64,000 bases of DNA from Neocallimastix lanati (nom. inval.) (lineage: Eukaryota > Neocallimastigomycota > Neocallimastigomycetes > Neocallimastigales > Neocallimastigaceae). The position numbers and the translations under genes are program-made. Of the stretch, positions 1 to 12,100 are shown piece by piece. Numbering within the stretch: the stretch's first letter is position 1; each line of letters begins with the position of its first letter. The notes under the pieces are model-generated. The model made no database searches, was not told the DNA's origin, and worked only from the letters and a program-made list of their open reading frames with translations. The stretch is from the NCBI GenBank assembly GCA_016946835.1, contig JACVTC010000003.1:399501-463500 (forward strand), written 5' to 3'.

Positions 1-552
1 TTATTTTAAAGTTTATATTAAAAATATATGATTCTTCTATATATTATAATATAATGAAATAGTTGTAGATTACTTCAATTATAATTAAATATATATAATT
101 AATATTATTTATTATATTAATATTTATATTATATTATATTCTTATATATTATATATTATTTTTATATATTTATTTTGTTCTACTATAATTTTTATATGTA
201 AATAATCCTAATCATTATTCATATTTTATATAATATAGAGAAGTTTACTTGGTTATAATTTTAGGAAAAGATATAATTATACTATAAAAAATATATAGCA
301 CATAAAATCCCCATGTATCAATTTCATGTTACACTAATATGTAATGTGATCTAAGCCACAATTATATGTCTAAATGTAATATAAAGCAAATTTTATTGTA
401 CGTCAATTTTTGAAGCACTTGTACCTTAATTGCACAATATATCTAACATAAAATATACTAATAAAGTTTATATATATCTACCTAAACCTAATAACTATAA
501 ATTCTTGACTCTTAACAATAACAATGATAATAATAATAATATTGGTAATAAC
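1..552. other. AT-rich sequence without a recognisable gene
   Basis: I see no open frame, RNA gene or clear repeat unit here. The base composition is almost wholly A/T, with a slightly more mixed patch at about 300-480 that I could not assign. It runs into the LTR-like repeat copy that follows. Confidence 0.6.
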
Positions 553-960
553 AGTTGATAAGAATCAGAAATTTATGGTTTATAGTTATGTCAACTTTAT
601 TGATATATTTTATGATAAAGAGTTATACTTTATTCTAAATCAAATGCTTATATATTAATACATTGTAACTTATAGAATTTGTGAAATATATGTAATGTAA
701 TATAATTTCCCCTTAAACTTAGTTATTCAGTAATGAATAAATTGGTTTACTGATGAATATATGTATATAAAATTATCCTATTCTATAATATTATACACTT
801 GATATTAATATTATAAATTATTTCTTTTCTAACCTAACTTTAATTTCTAAAAATAATAATTAACACTATAATTAAGTAATATATTTAATCTTAATATATT
901 TATCCATATATATTAACTACATAAAATATAATAATAAATTAATATTAATAAGAATCATTT
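553..960. repeat. Partial copy of the TGTTAAGAGTC element, possible gypsy LTR
   Basis: This stretch is recognisably similar to the start of the 2.2-kb element at 25627-27803. Shared features are the opening (ttgataagaatc here, TGTTAAGAGTC there), a following segment with atgtcaa and tatgataaagagtta, and a block around 710-770 containing cccttaaacttagttatt. It lies just beyond the 3' end of the minus-strand gypsy pol fragment, where the 3' LTR of that element would sit. That position suggests it may derive from an LTR, but no matching 5' LTR is visible in the window. Divergence is high past about 800. Confidence 0.5.
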
Positions 961-1276
961 AATAGAATAACTATAAAATTATTAATAAAACAAGTTAAGA
1001 ATAAAAATAATCTAAGATCTTAAACTAATTAAAAGTCTTTTTAAAAATTTTTAGAATTATAAAGAATTCCTTAGAATTTTTTAGATATTATTTAATTAAC
1101 TTATTACTAATAATAAATATTATAACAATTTATCAAAACTATTAAAATTATTAAAGATATTATAAATTATTATTAATTTTTAATTCTGTTTAATTTAATT
1201 ATTAATTTTTAGTTTATAATAATTAGTAATAAAAAAATCAAGATAAAAGATTTTATTTATATAAAATATTAATTTA

Positions 1277-3305
1277 TTATTTAGGGCCCCCCAAGGACAA
1301 TCCAATTCCAGGCGATAAATCAATAACCAAAATTTTCCCGTTAAAAATTGAATTAAAATTGAAGTGTTTTTTGATTAATTTAATTTTAAAATTTAAAATT
1401 TTTTTGAAAAAATTTAATATAAAATTTAAAGTGTAATTTACTTTCCTTATGAATTTTTTTGAAATTTTGAAATAATTCATTGAGATGAGTGTATAATTAA
1501 TTAGTAGATGTTGTTGATATTCTTTTTTCGTGTTTAACTATTGATTTATTAAATAATGATATAAATTGAAGTTTGAATTTATTTTTTTTTTCGAATGCTT
1601 CTATTAAATTTAATTAATAATTTTTAGTAGCATGGGTCATTTTCTATACCTAGAGCAGGTATCCAATGTCAAGCCAGTTGATATTTGTACCTAATTTTAT
1701 ACTCATATCTTTTTTCTTTATAATTATTCCTAAAATTAGTAATTTCAACAATTTCAGCAGTACTTCTTTGTATTTTTTTTTTTTCTATTTTTAAATATTT
1801 TTGAAGTTGATATATATGGTTCTAACTCAGAAACATGAAAAATTGGATGATGTTTTGGAAAAGGTGACTTCGAAATGTTAATTTTATAATTACTATTAGG
1901 TAAAAACTTCCAAAAAATTTAAATTTATAAGGATCATACTTGCTTGGAGCAAGTCTTTGATTTTTCAATAGTAGCATATGCTGGAGGGGCATTAATCCAA
2001 ACATTCTGGTTTTCTTTATATTCTAGAACAATCATTCATTTCTTATCAGCTTTTCTTTTATATATGTCCTGTACACGAAATAACACTTTTTTAACAAAAG
2101 AAAAGTTATCGCTTACATTTTGAATATATTTAAATTTAGAATTAGTATCATTAATTAAGAAAAATATCATCGAATGTTGGATTAAAACCATAGCTGATAA
2201 AGAATGGAGTTTGTTTGGTAGATTCATTTATAGTATTATTATAAACAAATTCTGCAAGATGCAGCCATTCAACTCAGGTATCATAGAAAAAAAGCTCTTG
2301 AATAACATCTTAAATATTGTTCAATGAGTGAATTATAACGTTCCACTTGTCCAACTATTTTATGATGATTGAGAGTATCAATTTTTGATTAAATCCAAAG
2401 TTTTTCCATAAGTTCAACCTATAATTCAGTAGTAAATTGTGAACCTCAAAGCATATATATCTTCAGATAATCCATATAGTATAAATATATTTTTCTTTAT
2501 AAAAGCTTCAACAGTTTATTCTAACCCGGATTTGGTAGTTCTTTGAAAGGTATTAAGTGAATCATTTTTGAAAAAAAGATCAACAACAACTATAATTACT
2601 GTATGTTTCTTAGACTTAGGAAGTTCGCATAAAAAAACTATTTCAATTGATTTCCAGGGACGACAAGGAACTTCTAAATATCTTAATAAGTCATATCTCT
2701 TATGTCTACTGACTTTATTTATTGCACATTGGTCACAAAATTTAACAAATTTTGTTATATGTTAATGGTTCTTCTTCCACCAAAAACTATGAGAAATTAA
2801 TTCTTCAGTTCTTTGAATACCTAAATGTCCAGCAATGGGTTTATCGTGGTATCTATTTAATATCTCTAAGCTTAAAGAAGCTGGAACATAAATCAGATTA
2901 ATGAATAAAATCATGTTATTTATATTATAATTTCGAATTTATTCATTTTCCTAAAAGGACAATAATAGTATCCTTGATTAGCATTATTTGGACTAAAGTA
3001 TAAATAAATATCTTGAGCGGTTCCATCATCTTTAGTTTCTTGGATAATTCTATCAATAAGAGCACTTACTACACCTATTAAACAAGGAGTTGTGATTATA
3101 TTTTTATAATTTAAAATATTTTCTGAGCGTAATTCTTCTAAATCTTTTTCTTCAATCAGGTCCTCTAGATAAACTATTTTGTTTTTCATTCTTTCTTCCC
3201 TGGGGGGTAGATAAGTCGAAAATTATATTCATGAAAGAATAAATGCCAACGATGTCGACGTTGATTTTCAACTTTTCCTTCTAAAGTATTTATTAAATTT
3301 TTATG
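1277..3305 (-). pseudogene. Ty3/gypsy pol remnant: end of RNase H, integrase, tail
   Basis: Reading the minus strand downwards from 3305, I see the usual end of a gypsy RNase H (QRRHRWHLFFHEYNF followed by a YPPG turn, about 3200-3290). A spacer follows, and then an integrase HHCC zinc region: HDKPIAGHLGIQRTEEL at about 2810-2860 and CDQC near 2730. The integrase core opens with PWKSIEI and VVVDLFFK at about 2570-2660, followed by YGLSEDI. The frame is broken by stops and frameshifts throughout; pieces remain open at 2920-3189, 2036-2227 and 1277-1480. The last piece ends next to a run of G (minus strand, about 1284-1293) that resembles a polypurine tract. The element is dead. Its upstream end stops abruptly at a junction with LINE sequence near 3305, and no gag, protease or reverse transcriptase is present here. 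Confidence 0.85.
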
Positions 3306-6150
3306 ATCCTTTATAATACAGTTTGATTTACTTCATTTTGCAAATGATTTAATCTGTAAGGCTGCGCAGACACAAGCAATAGGAGGAATCCTTAGATCAC
3401 GAGATAAAGCATAAGTACTCATAGTAGAATTATGTCTAATATAGTTCATTGTCTTCTGAACTTGTTTTACCATTTTTAGAGAAGGAGCCGATACACCAAA
3501 ATAGACCAGTATTAATTAATGTTTGAATTCTGGCCGTTCTAGATTTGTTTGAACCAAGTAAAGGAGAATAATAAATTACTTTACTAATAACAAAGGATTG
3601 AAGAACTTTTTTCTTGTATGCAATAGGGATAAGTTTATTTGAGAAGAAATGTGTAAATGAAAGAAGGGATTTTCTAACTTTATAATGCATGTGAGATATA
3701 ATGTATTCTAGTAAGAGATCATCTGAAAAAGGAATACCAAGATAAATATAACTAGACACTTTAGGAATAGCATTCATTCCTAAATAGAAGGTTGGGTCAC
3801 TATAGTTTGGAGGAGATTAGAAGTTCATTGGTTTTTATAACCATAGTTGCACATTTTTCAATACCAAAAGTCATTTCATTTAAATTAGCCCATCTATGAA
3901 CCTTTTTTAATAATTTTTCTAAATTTTTTGCACTTGGAGCAATGAGAACAACATCATCAGCAAAGAGTCCACCACAACACTTTTTTCTTCCAATATTAAT
4001 ACCATACTTTTCACAGTCATTTAATATATCATTGATGAATAAATTGAATAAGATCGGAGATAATGGACAACCTTGACGAACACCTCTTTTAATAGGAAAT
4101 TCATTTGATAACATTGAAACAAATCGAGCACGAGCTTTAGATGAAGTATATAAATTACAAAGAAAATCAAAACATTTACCACGTACTCCATAATGATATA
4201 ATTTAGTAAGAATGTTAAAAATAGGAACTGAATCATAAGCTTTTTTAAGATCTAAAAAACTAAATATGTGAATTTTCCTTGAAATTTTCTTCTTTGGCAA
4301 ATTTCTCTAACTGAAATGAATAAAACTAATGCATTCTTCACGGTTGCGAAAACCAAATTGTTCAGGTCTAATGAAATTGTGTGAGAGTGCGTAAGTAGAT
4401 ATTCTATCTGTTACAATTTTTGAAATGATTTTCAGTCCAACATTAATGAGAGAAATACCTCGATAATTACTACAATCTGATAGGTCACCTTTCTTAGGGA
4501 TTGATACAATAGAAGCTGAGTTCCATTTTTTAGGAAAAGACCCATTCCATATTTTATTAAAAATCAATTTAAGACACTTTCCAGCAGCAGGATGTGTTTC
4601 TAGTAATTCTTCATTGCAAAACAGAGCTTTGTAGAATTCAATCGGGATACCATCGGGCCGGGTGCTTTGTTGTTTTTCATAGATGAAATATTTTTTTTTA
4701 ATATCGTCAATCGTAATGGGATCGTTGATATTCCAGGTAGAGGATCTAAGACTAATATTCCTTAAAGCATGAATCCAGAAGTTACGATTAAGGCTGTGAC
4801 CTGAGGGATCAGAAGCTAGATCTTTATAATATTCAGCCCATCTATCTAATTGTTTAGTAGGAGAAATAATATATCTTGACCAAATTTAGATTTTATGCAA
4901 GTAGGGGAGGTAGATGAATACGATGGTTTAGCTATTTTTTTTTTAAACATCTCCAACCATTTTTGAAATCTTTATTCAAAAAATAATTACCAATTTTTAC
5001 TATATTAGCTTTAAATCTAGCAGAACAAAATTTGCTCTTTGTTTTCTTGATTAATTTGCAAAGTTTTTCATATTTATTAAATTGTTCAAGGTAATTATCA
5101 ACATTTTCACAGTTAAAGTAAGGCTTAATATTTCGAAATGCAATATGTTTTTCATGAGACAGTTTTTTAATGTAATAAGGACAATGAAAAGCAGAGCCCT
5201 TTAAATTTGTTGGAATGAAAACCTTAATATCCTTCCCGATATTATTTGCTGTATTTGATAAATTTTTCTACCATTTCATCAGCCGTGAGCGAATTGTAAT
5301 GAGAATCGAGGTCATTTGCTAAGATTGAAAAATAATTATGTGATAAAATATCTGAATTTTTTGTTTTACAAATATGTGTAGACCATTTAGAAACTTTAGC
5401 AGGCCTTATAAAGCCATTGGAGAGAACTTTATTGCAAGAAAGAATAATAGGTTTATGATCAGAAATACCATAAAATGAAGTTCAAACCGAGGTTTTATTA
5501 ATAAAACCTCGGTTTGATCATAAACTGAGTTGTAATATGGAATTAATGGTGATGAAACATCTTTTGGAAGATATTTACTTTTTCCAGTTTCTTGTAAACA
5601 GATACATATAGGTTTGAAAATAGAGTTGAGAATATAAAATACTATCACGTTTTTCAGTATTCCAACCGTTAATATTCCAACTAACACAGAGATTAAAGAA
5701 AGAAGAATTTGAATTTAGATGGCTAGAGAAAAAATCTTTCGCCATAGGATTAAGTTCAACATCAATGCTATTAGATTTACTTGACTTGTTCATACGATTA
5801 AGCTTATTACACAAGGTCCAGGTAATTTTAGTTGTTTCAGGAATATTATCTCTTAAGAAATCTAAAACATCGAAAAATTTGAGATCATTTTTGTGTTTAT
5901 TAACCCTAATAATGAAGTATGAGCCGTACCTTGGAGAAAAAAGTTTTTTAGTATATGGAATAATTTCATTGTAGTTAGGGATCTTACTAATAACTTGAGT
6001 CATTAAATTACTAGGGGACCAAGAATTAAGGTTATGGATAAAGATAAGGCTATAATTGTTCATATGATTACCGAAGCAGTAGAAACCACGATGGAAGGGA
6101 GTAGTATTAATTGAGCTAGAAGCATCCATGTTTAGAGTTTGATGATAACA
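3306..6150 (-). pseudogene. Decayed LINE (non-LTR retrotransposon), 3'-truncated
   Basis: This is a minus-strand relative of the intact LINE at 9121-13602 but a different subfamily. The order is kept. An N-terminal domain (from ATG at 6129) is followed by the endonuclease start (CVSWNINGWN, about 5660-5690), a QETG motif in another frame, and SDHKP near 5446. The reverse transcriptase then shows SNYRGISLINVG and RPEQFGFR (4307-4567), FLDLKKAYDSVP, GVRQGCPLSPILFN and the catalytic FADD (3800-4300), and a thumb region with YLGIPF (3436-3777). Stops and frameshifts interrupt it at many points. The C-terminal zinc domain, 3' UTR and poly(A) tail are missing: homology ends near 3306, where gypsy RNase H sequence begins. 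LINE copies normally lose their 5' ends, so loss of the 3' end points to later rearrangement. Confidence 0.85.
5482..5517. repeat. Perfect 36-bp palindrome inside the LINE remnant
   Basis: The 18-base arm tcaaaccgaggttttatt is followed immediately by its exact reverse complement, with no loop. It falls in the endonuclease part of the decayed LINE. It could form a perfect cruciform or hairpin and looks like a local inverted duplication. Confidence 0.9.
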
Positions 6151-6607
6151 AAACTGACTTAATTTCTATTTATTGTGAATTGATTAAAAGGATTGTATAC
6201 CAAAGAATTATATATAAAATATTATAATTTAAGTTTACTGAATATAAAAGTTAATTGTTTCACATGAATTGAATTTCCTAAGATATATTAAAAAACAATG
6301 TTAGTGGAAAAATTATTTATTCAATAAAAAATAATGTAAAATAATATATTTATTTAAAGTGAAAAAATATTTTAAAAGGATATGAAAATTAAAAACCTAT
6401 AGTAAAAATTTATATAGAGATATAAAGTAAAATGTATAAAGATAAAAAAAATATATATATATATATATAGAATAGAAAAATTTTAGAAATATAAGAGAAA
6501 AAAAATAAAAAACAATATTGTTAGTAGTATAGTGTAAAAAATTCTTTTGATTGAAAAATTGATTTAAAAAAACTACAGTTATGATTTATATAAAAAAATA
6601 AAGATTG
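6151..6607. other. AT-rich spacer between LINE copies
   Basis: No gene or structured repeat is visible. It is AT-rich with a short AT dinucleotide run near 6452-6468. Confidence 0.6.
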
Positions 6608-6619
6608 CATTAAAAATTG

Positions 6620-6621
<2 letters not shown>
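6608..6621. repeat. Target-site duplication, left copy
   Basis: The 14 bases cattaaaaattgaa directly precede the T-tract (the poly(A) tail on the minus strand) of the LINE copy at 6622-7788. They recur exactly at 7789-7802, just past its truncated 5' end. This is the expected footprint of target-primed insertion. Confidence 0.85.
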
Positions 6622-6655
<34 letters not shown>

Positions 6656-7788
6656 CAGGGAAGAGAATACACTTTCAATGCTTTATTAATTTTATTTTAA
6701 AAAATACATGTAGGTGAAAAGTACATTTGAAATTAAAAATAAAAAAATTAAAAAATAAAAAAATAAAAAAGCTCGAAAATACTATGTGTTTCGGCAAGTT
6801 GTACTATGCGGGAATTTTTCCCTTCCTATCAAATAAAAAAGAAATAAAACCTAGAAGTAACATCTTTAAAATAGATAGTGTGGTGTCCACTAAACTCTCC
6901 CCGGACTCATCATTTATTGAACTACTAGGGAGAGATTCATCCTTCGTAGCAATAGATGACGATCCTGTATTATCATTATGCCTTATCAGTACGACGTCGA
7001 CGCTCTTGGATAAGTTTGGTATTTTGCAATACCTATCAAATAATAGCTCAAACGAACTACTAATGATAGGTATTGCACTTGTTAAGAATTCCGCCAAGCC
7101 CACAATTTTTGGAACAGGTGACTCAGATGAACCTTTGAAAAGTAGTTCATTTAATTGTCTCTGTTCCCCACTATCGAAATGTAGCTCATTTAAAACTAAA
7201 GTCCCACCAAGAAGGAACAAGTATATATAATGATTGATATAATCTTCAAAATTAGAAATAAAGTCATAGGAAGAAAGAGGATTAAACGCTCTAATCTTCC
7301 TAAGGAATAAAACATAGAGATCATCGATGAAATTTAAAGAATTCCATCTAAAAGATGCAAGAGCATCGCATTTAAAAATCCAATGTTCAAAAGATTGTTT
7401 ATCTTCGCCACAACAGGGGCAATACTTAGGACAATCTTCTGAAACTCTACCCATTCTAATAGCAATAGTAGTATTGTATTTATAACCACAGCGTAAACGT
7501 ATAATCCACGAAAACCCTAAGTTGAATTGGGGATATTTTAAGCTAAGCATAAGTATAGCTTTACTGTTTGAGAACTTATTACAATCGTAATTTTGACCTT
7601 TAATACCTTGAAATTTGGCAACTGATTTCCAGTAACGTTCTAAAATATCGTCATATTTTTCACATTTATATTTTTTGATTTTTTTATACAGTGTTCTTGA
7701 TTCTTTAGTCCAGGAATAATGATGCATTTTGGGAATAGATTTAATAAGATCCTTTATAATACAGTTTGATTTACTCCATTTTACAAAA
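6622..7788 (-). mobile_element. 5'-truncated LINE copy, C-terminal domain and tail
   Basis: This dead-on-arrival LINE insertion on the minus strand has its poly(A) tail as T6622-6652 and a 14-bp target-site duplication on both sides. Its open frame (7727-6804, 307 codons) is the C-terminal part of the LINE polyprotein. It starts at the region homologous to WTKESRTL in the intact element and includes the zinc-finger-like CPKYCPCC followed by HWIFKC. It ends in a segment with SKSVDVV that recurs in the other short copies. The 3' UTR lies between 6653 and about 6803. It should be inert, lacking endonuclease and RT. Confidence 0.9.
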
Positions 7789-7802
7789 CATTAAAAATTG
7801 AA
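7789..7802. repeat. Target-site duplication, right copy
   Basis: Exact repeat of 6608-6621, marking the 5' boundary of the truncated LINE insertion. Confidence 0.85.
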
Positions 7803-7927
7803 AAGTAATTTAGATTTTATTATTATACTAATTGCTGATCCCCTCAGAAACCATACAGCTTCGGTTCCATCATTAGGGTCACAAGGGTATTATTATACTG
7901 AAATATAATAATTAATTTTGACTTCGT

Positions 7928-7929
<2 letters not shown>
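7803..7929. repeat. Short repeat shared with the intact LINE 3' UTR
   Basis: About 50 bases (7878-7929) match the 3' UTR of the intact LINE at 9060-9110 with only a few substitutions, including a near-palindrome around tattatactgaa. The rest of the interval (about 7830-7870) is a GC-richer patch I cannot assign. It is either a remnant of an older LINE copy or an independent small repeat. Confidence 0.6.
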
Positions 7930-7965
<36 letters not shown>

Positions 7966-8435
7966 CTAGGAATAAACTTTATTTAATAATATTTTTTTTA
8001 TAAAAAATACATGAAGTTTAAATACATGAAATTTTTTTTTTTTTATATTAATATTAAAAAACTACGTTATGAGATTCGAGGACGAAATGGCCTCTAACTC
8101 TTCCCATTCATCGAAGATAACTCCATGTGGATGAAAATTATCATTCAAATCTGTATCAGAATTTCTTCTTTGCCTTATCGTTACGACGTCGACGCTCTTG
8201 ACAACGGTAGGTCTAACACTATACAAATCGATCATGGTGTAAAAATCACCAATCACAATAGGCATAACGTTAGTAAGGAATTCCGCAAGCCCCACAAAAT
8301 ATGAAATCGGGAAAGAAGACTCGTTCGAAGGTGATTGAAAAATATTATTAATAAATCGCCTTCTTTCCCCCGAGCCGATCGTTAAGATTTCAAATACCGC
8401 ATTTCCGCCAAGAAGGAGACACAGCACTAGTTTAC
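7930..8435 (-). mobile_element. 5'-truncated LINE copy of a second subfamily
   Basis: The poly(A) tail is T7930-7962 on the plus strand, followed by a 3' end beginning tagactaggaataaactt. An open C-terminal segment runs from about 8435 to its stop at 8062, with LLLGGN, GLAEFLTNVMPI and VKSVDVV, all homologous to the end of the other LINE polyproteins. Its sequence and 3' UTR differ from the copies on either side, so it is a separate subfamily. Its 5' end abuts the T-tract of the next copy directly. Confidence 0.8.
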
Positions 8436-8848
8436 TTTTTTTTTTTTTTTTTTTTTTTAGACAGGGAAGAGAATACACTTCCAAAACTTTATTAATTTTA
8501 TTTTAAAAAATACATGTAGGTGAAAAGTACATTTGAAATTAAAAATAAAAAATTTAAAAAATAAAGAATAAAGAAAAATAAAAAAGCTCGAAAATACTAT
8601 GTGATTCGGCAAGTTGTACTATGCGGGAATTTTTCCCTTCCTAACAAATAAAAAAGAAATAAAACCTAGAAGTAACATCTTTAAAATAGATAGTGTGGTG
8701 TCCACTAAACTCTCCCCGGATTCATCATTTATTGAACTACTAGGGCAAGATTCGTCCTTCGTAGAAATAGATGACGATCCTGTATTATCATTATGCCTTA
8801 TCAGTACGACGTCGACGCTTTTGGATAAGTTTGGTATTTTGTAATACC

Positions 8849-8854
<6 letters not shown>
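8436..8854 (-). mobile_element. 5'-truncated LINE copy, same subfamily as 6622-7788
   Basis: The tail is T8436-8458, followed by the same tagacagggaagagaat 3' end as the copy at 6622-7788 and nearly identical sequence up to the SVDVV segment, where it is cut short (about 8852). Only the last ~100 residues of coding capacity remain. Its 5' end abuts the T-tract of the full-length LINE. Confidence 0.85.
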
Positions 8855-8887
<33 letters not shown>

Positions 8888-9120
8888 GGCAGCAAACTTG
8901 TTTCATCTTTATTAATTAAATATTTGATAAAATACATGTAATAAAATAATAAAAAAAAAAAAAGATAAAAAAATAAACAAAAAATAAAACACAAAATAAA
9001 AATAAAATAATGGTATAATATATTCTAGTTTCATTTAATTAATATTTGTAAGACTTCACAAGGGCATTATTATACTGAAGTATAATAATTAACTTTGACT
9101 TCGCAATGTTAATCATAATT

Positions 9121-12100
9121 TTAAGATACAAAATTATGATCTTCATTGGTTGCGCTAGCCCTGCTGGCCTGTCTTACTGTTTCTTCAGCATTGACGCTCT
9201 TGGTAGTAGTAGTACGATTCGATTTGAACCTATTGAACAAAGACCATTGCTGGCCAATAGCAATAGGTATAATCGATTGGAGAAGTGCCGCAGTAACCAC
9301 TAAGAACGGAGTATCAGAATAAGCACCTGATTTCATCTGGCACTTAAATAGATCCTTCCATTCCCTTGTACTGTTATTAATACTTCGACCTCCAAGAAGG
9401 AAATTAAACACTTTTTCACACACACTAGAATCAATATACACATTATTTTCAATACTATTACTAACATTACTAAAAATACTATTACTAATATTATTATTAC
9501 TATTATAACTATTACTATTATTACTATTACTATTATCATTATTACTATTAATAATATCATTTGTTAGGTTGCCACGGTAAAAAGCATTATATAAAAATAA
9601 AATTTTATCATTAACTTTACTACGAGTATGATTGAAAAAGGGACAATCAATTAACCAATGACTTATCCATTGTTTATTACTTTTACAACAGGGACAAAAA
9701 TTAGGACACATTTGGTCCACTATTTTTGCAGCTTTAGCAATTCTAGCATCTAATCTATATCCGCTTCGTGCTCTCAATAGCCAATAGAAACCATATGAAA
9801 GATCAGGATAGTCATAACAAAGTTTTATAAATTTTGATGTTTCTTCGAATTTGTTTTTGTCATAAAACTCAGCTTTAATAGAATTGATTTTCATATCTCT
9901 TTTCCAATAAAAATCCTTGATTTTATTATCGTTATTACCTCTTTTCTCTAGTTTACGTTTAAGAGTTCTACTTTCTTTTGTCCATGTATATTTTCTAGAT
10001 TTTGGAATATTATTAACTAAATAGGAAATAATACAATTTGAATTTTTCCATTTATCAAAACATTTGACCTGAGACAAAGCACACTTAGCTGACAATGGAG
10101 GAATATGTAAATCTTTTGAAATAGAATATACATTAATAAATGATTTGGCTTTTTGTATACCTGCAATCCATCTTAATCCTTTATTAATTAATTTCTGAGT
10201 ATTATTTGTTCTCGTTTTATTCGAACCAAGTAAAGGTGCAAAGTAAGAGACTTTACTAAGAACATAAGAGTTAATTATAATCTTCTTAAATGGAATAGGA
10301 ATTTTGGAATTTGAAAGAAATTTACTAACAGAAAAGAGAGCTTTAGTTACTTTAGAGTTAAGTAATTTAATAATAGGTTTCAACGATAAGCTTTTATCAA
10401 ATGGTATACCTAAATAGGTATAACATTTAGTTATTGGAATTGGTTGACCAGCAAGATAAAAAGTAGGATCTCTTTTATTTTGAAAAAGAGGTGTGTCTGG
10501 TCGAATCACCATCGTTGCACACTTATTAATTCCAAAATTCATCATATTAAATTTAGCCCATTCATTTACCTTCTTAAGCATTTTTTTCAACTTAGTTCTT
10601 GACGGTGCGCATAGAACAATATCATCTGCAAAGAGTCCACCACAACATCTAGATTCGCCTAAAGGAATTCCAAGTTCTGAAACATCATTAAAAATGTCAT
10701 TAATAAAAAGATTGAAAAGAATTGGTGATAGTGGACAACCTTGTCTAACTCCTTTCATAATATTAAAAGATTCCGAATATTGATCATCAATTTTAACACT
10801 AGCTTTGGATGTCAAATATAGATTTTTTATAAATTGATAACATTTACCTCTAATACCTAAAGCATCTAATTTATATAAAATATTACCTATTGGAACAGAA
10901 TCATATGCCTTTTTTAAATCTAGAAAAGCAAGGTAAGTTTCTTTATTATCATTTTTACGCCTTTGACAAATTTCTCGAATTGAAATAAATAAACTAACAC
11001 ATTCTTCTTTTGTACGAAATCCAAATTGCTCTGGCCTAATAAAATTATTTTTAAGTCCATATTCCGAAATTCTTTTGGAGACTATTTTCGAAATGAGTTT
11101 AATACCATTGTTAATCAGAGAGATACCTCGATAATTGTCACAATCAGATAGATCATCTCCTTTTTTAGGAATAGATATAATACTTGCTTCATTCCAAGAG
11201 CTAGGAAATTCTCCATTCCAAATTCTTGAGTATATCTTCTGTAAACAATTTAAACCAGAAGAAGAATTATTTACTGAATTTTCGTCATCCGGAGGAATTA
11301 AAGCTTTATAAAATTCAATAGGAATTCCATCCGGGCCTGAAGCTTTATAATTTGGAGTAGCTAAAATTGCTTCTCTAATTTCTTCTATACTGATGTCTTG
11401 ATTTATATCCCATTCATTGTGTCTCGTATACCTGATTGTTCCATTGGAAAATTTATTAGACCATTCGATTAATGCACTATTGATATCAGAATGACTTGAA
11501 GCAAGTTTTTTATAGTGATTGTGCCATACTTCTAACTGTTCTTTAGTAGAAGTAGCTAGTTTACCATTTTTGTCCTTTACTGGAGAATTTGACATATTTT
11601 TAAATTTATCTACTTTTGCTGTTGTTTTAAGCCATTTCCAAGCTTTCTTAGGGTTATGAGATTTCATATATTCACATCCTGTATTGATCCAATGTTGGTA
11701 TTCAGTTTTCCTATAAATATTACACATATGATGAATAATTTTGCACATTCTATTATATTTATCAATTAATTCTTCAAATTCATCTAAATTATGATAAGAA
11801 CCTCTTCTTTTAATGGATTTATATAATTTCATTTTGAGTTTTTGCAAATTAAATATTTTCTGCGACATATGAAAAAAAGATTTTCGAACTTCTGAAATTG
11901 ACGTGATATTAAGTTCCTTAGCAATATTGAATGAAGTTGAAATAAATTTCTTAGAAATATCATCAATACTAATATTAGGATCTGGAATCACTTCCTCTAA
12001 TACACTAAAATAGTTGTTGTCAAAAATTGATTCTTTTTCATTTATACATTTTAATCTATCCCATTTAACTGTCTTTTTAGGCAGAGAGAAAGAATTATCT

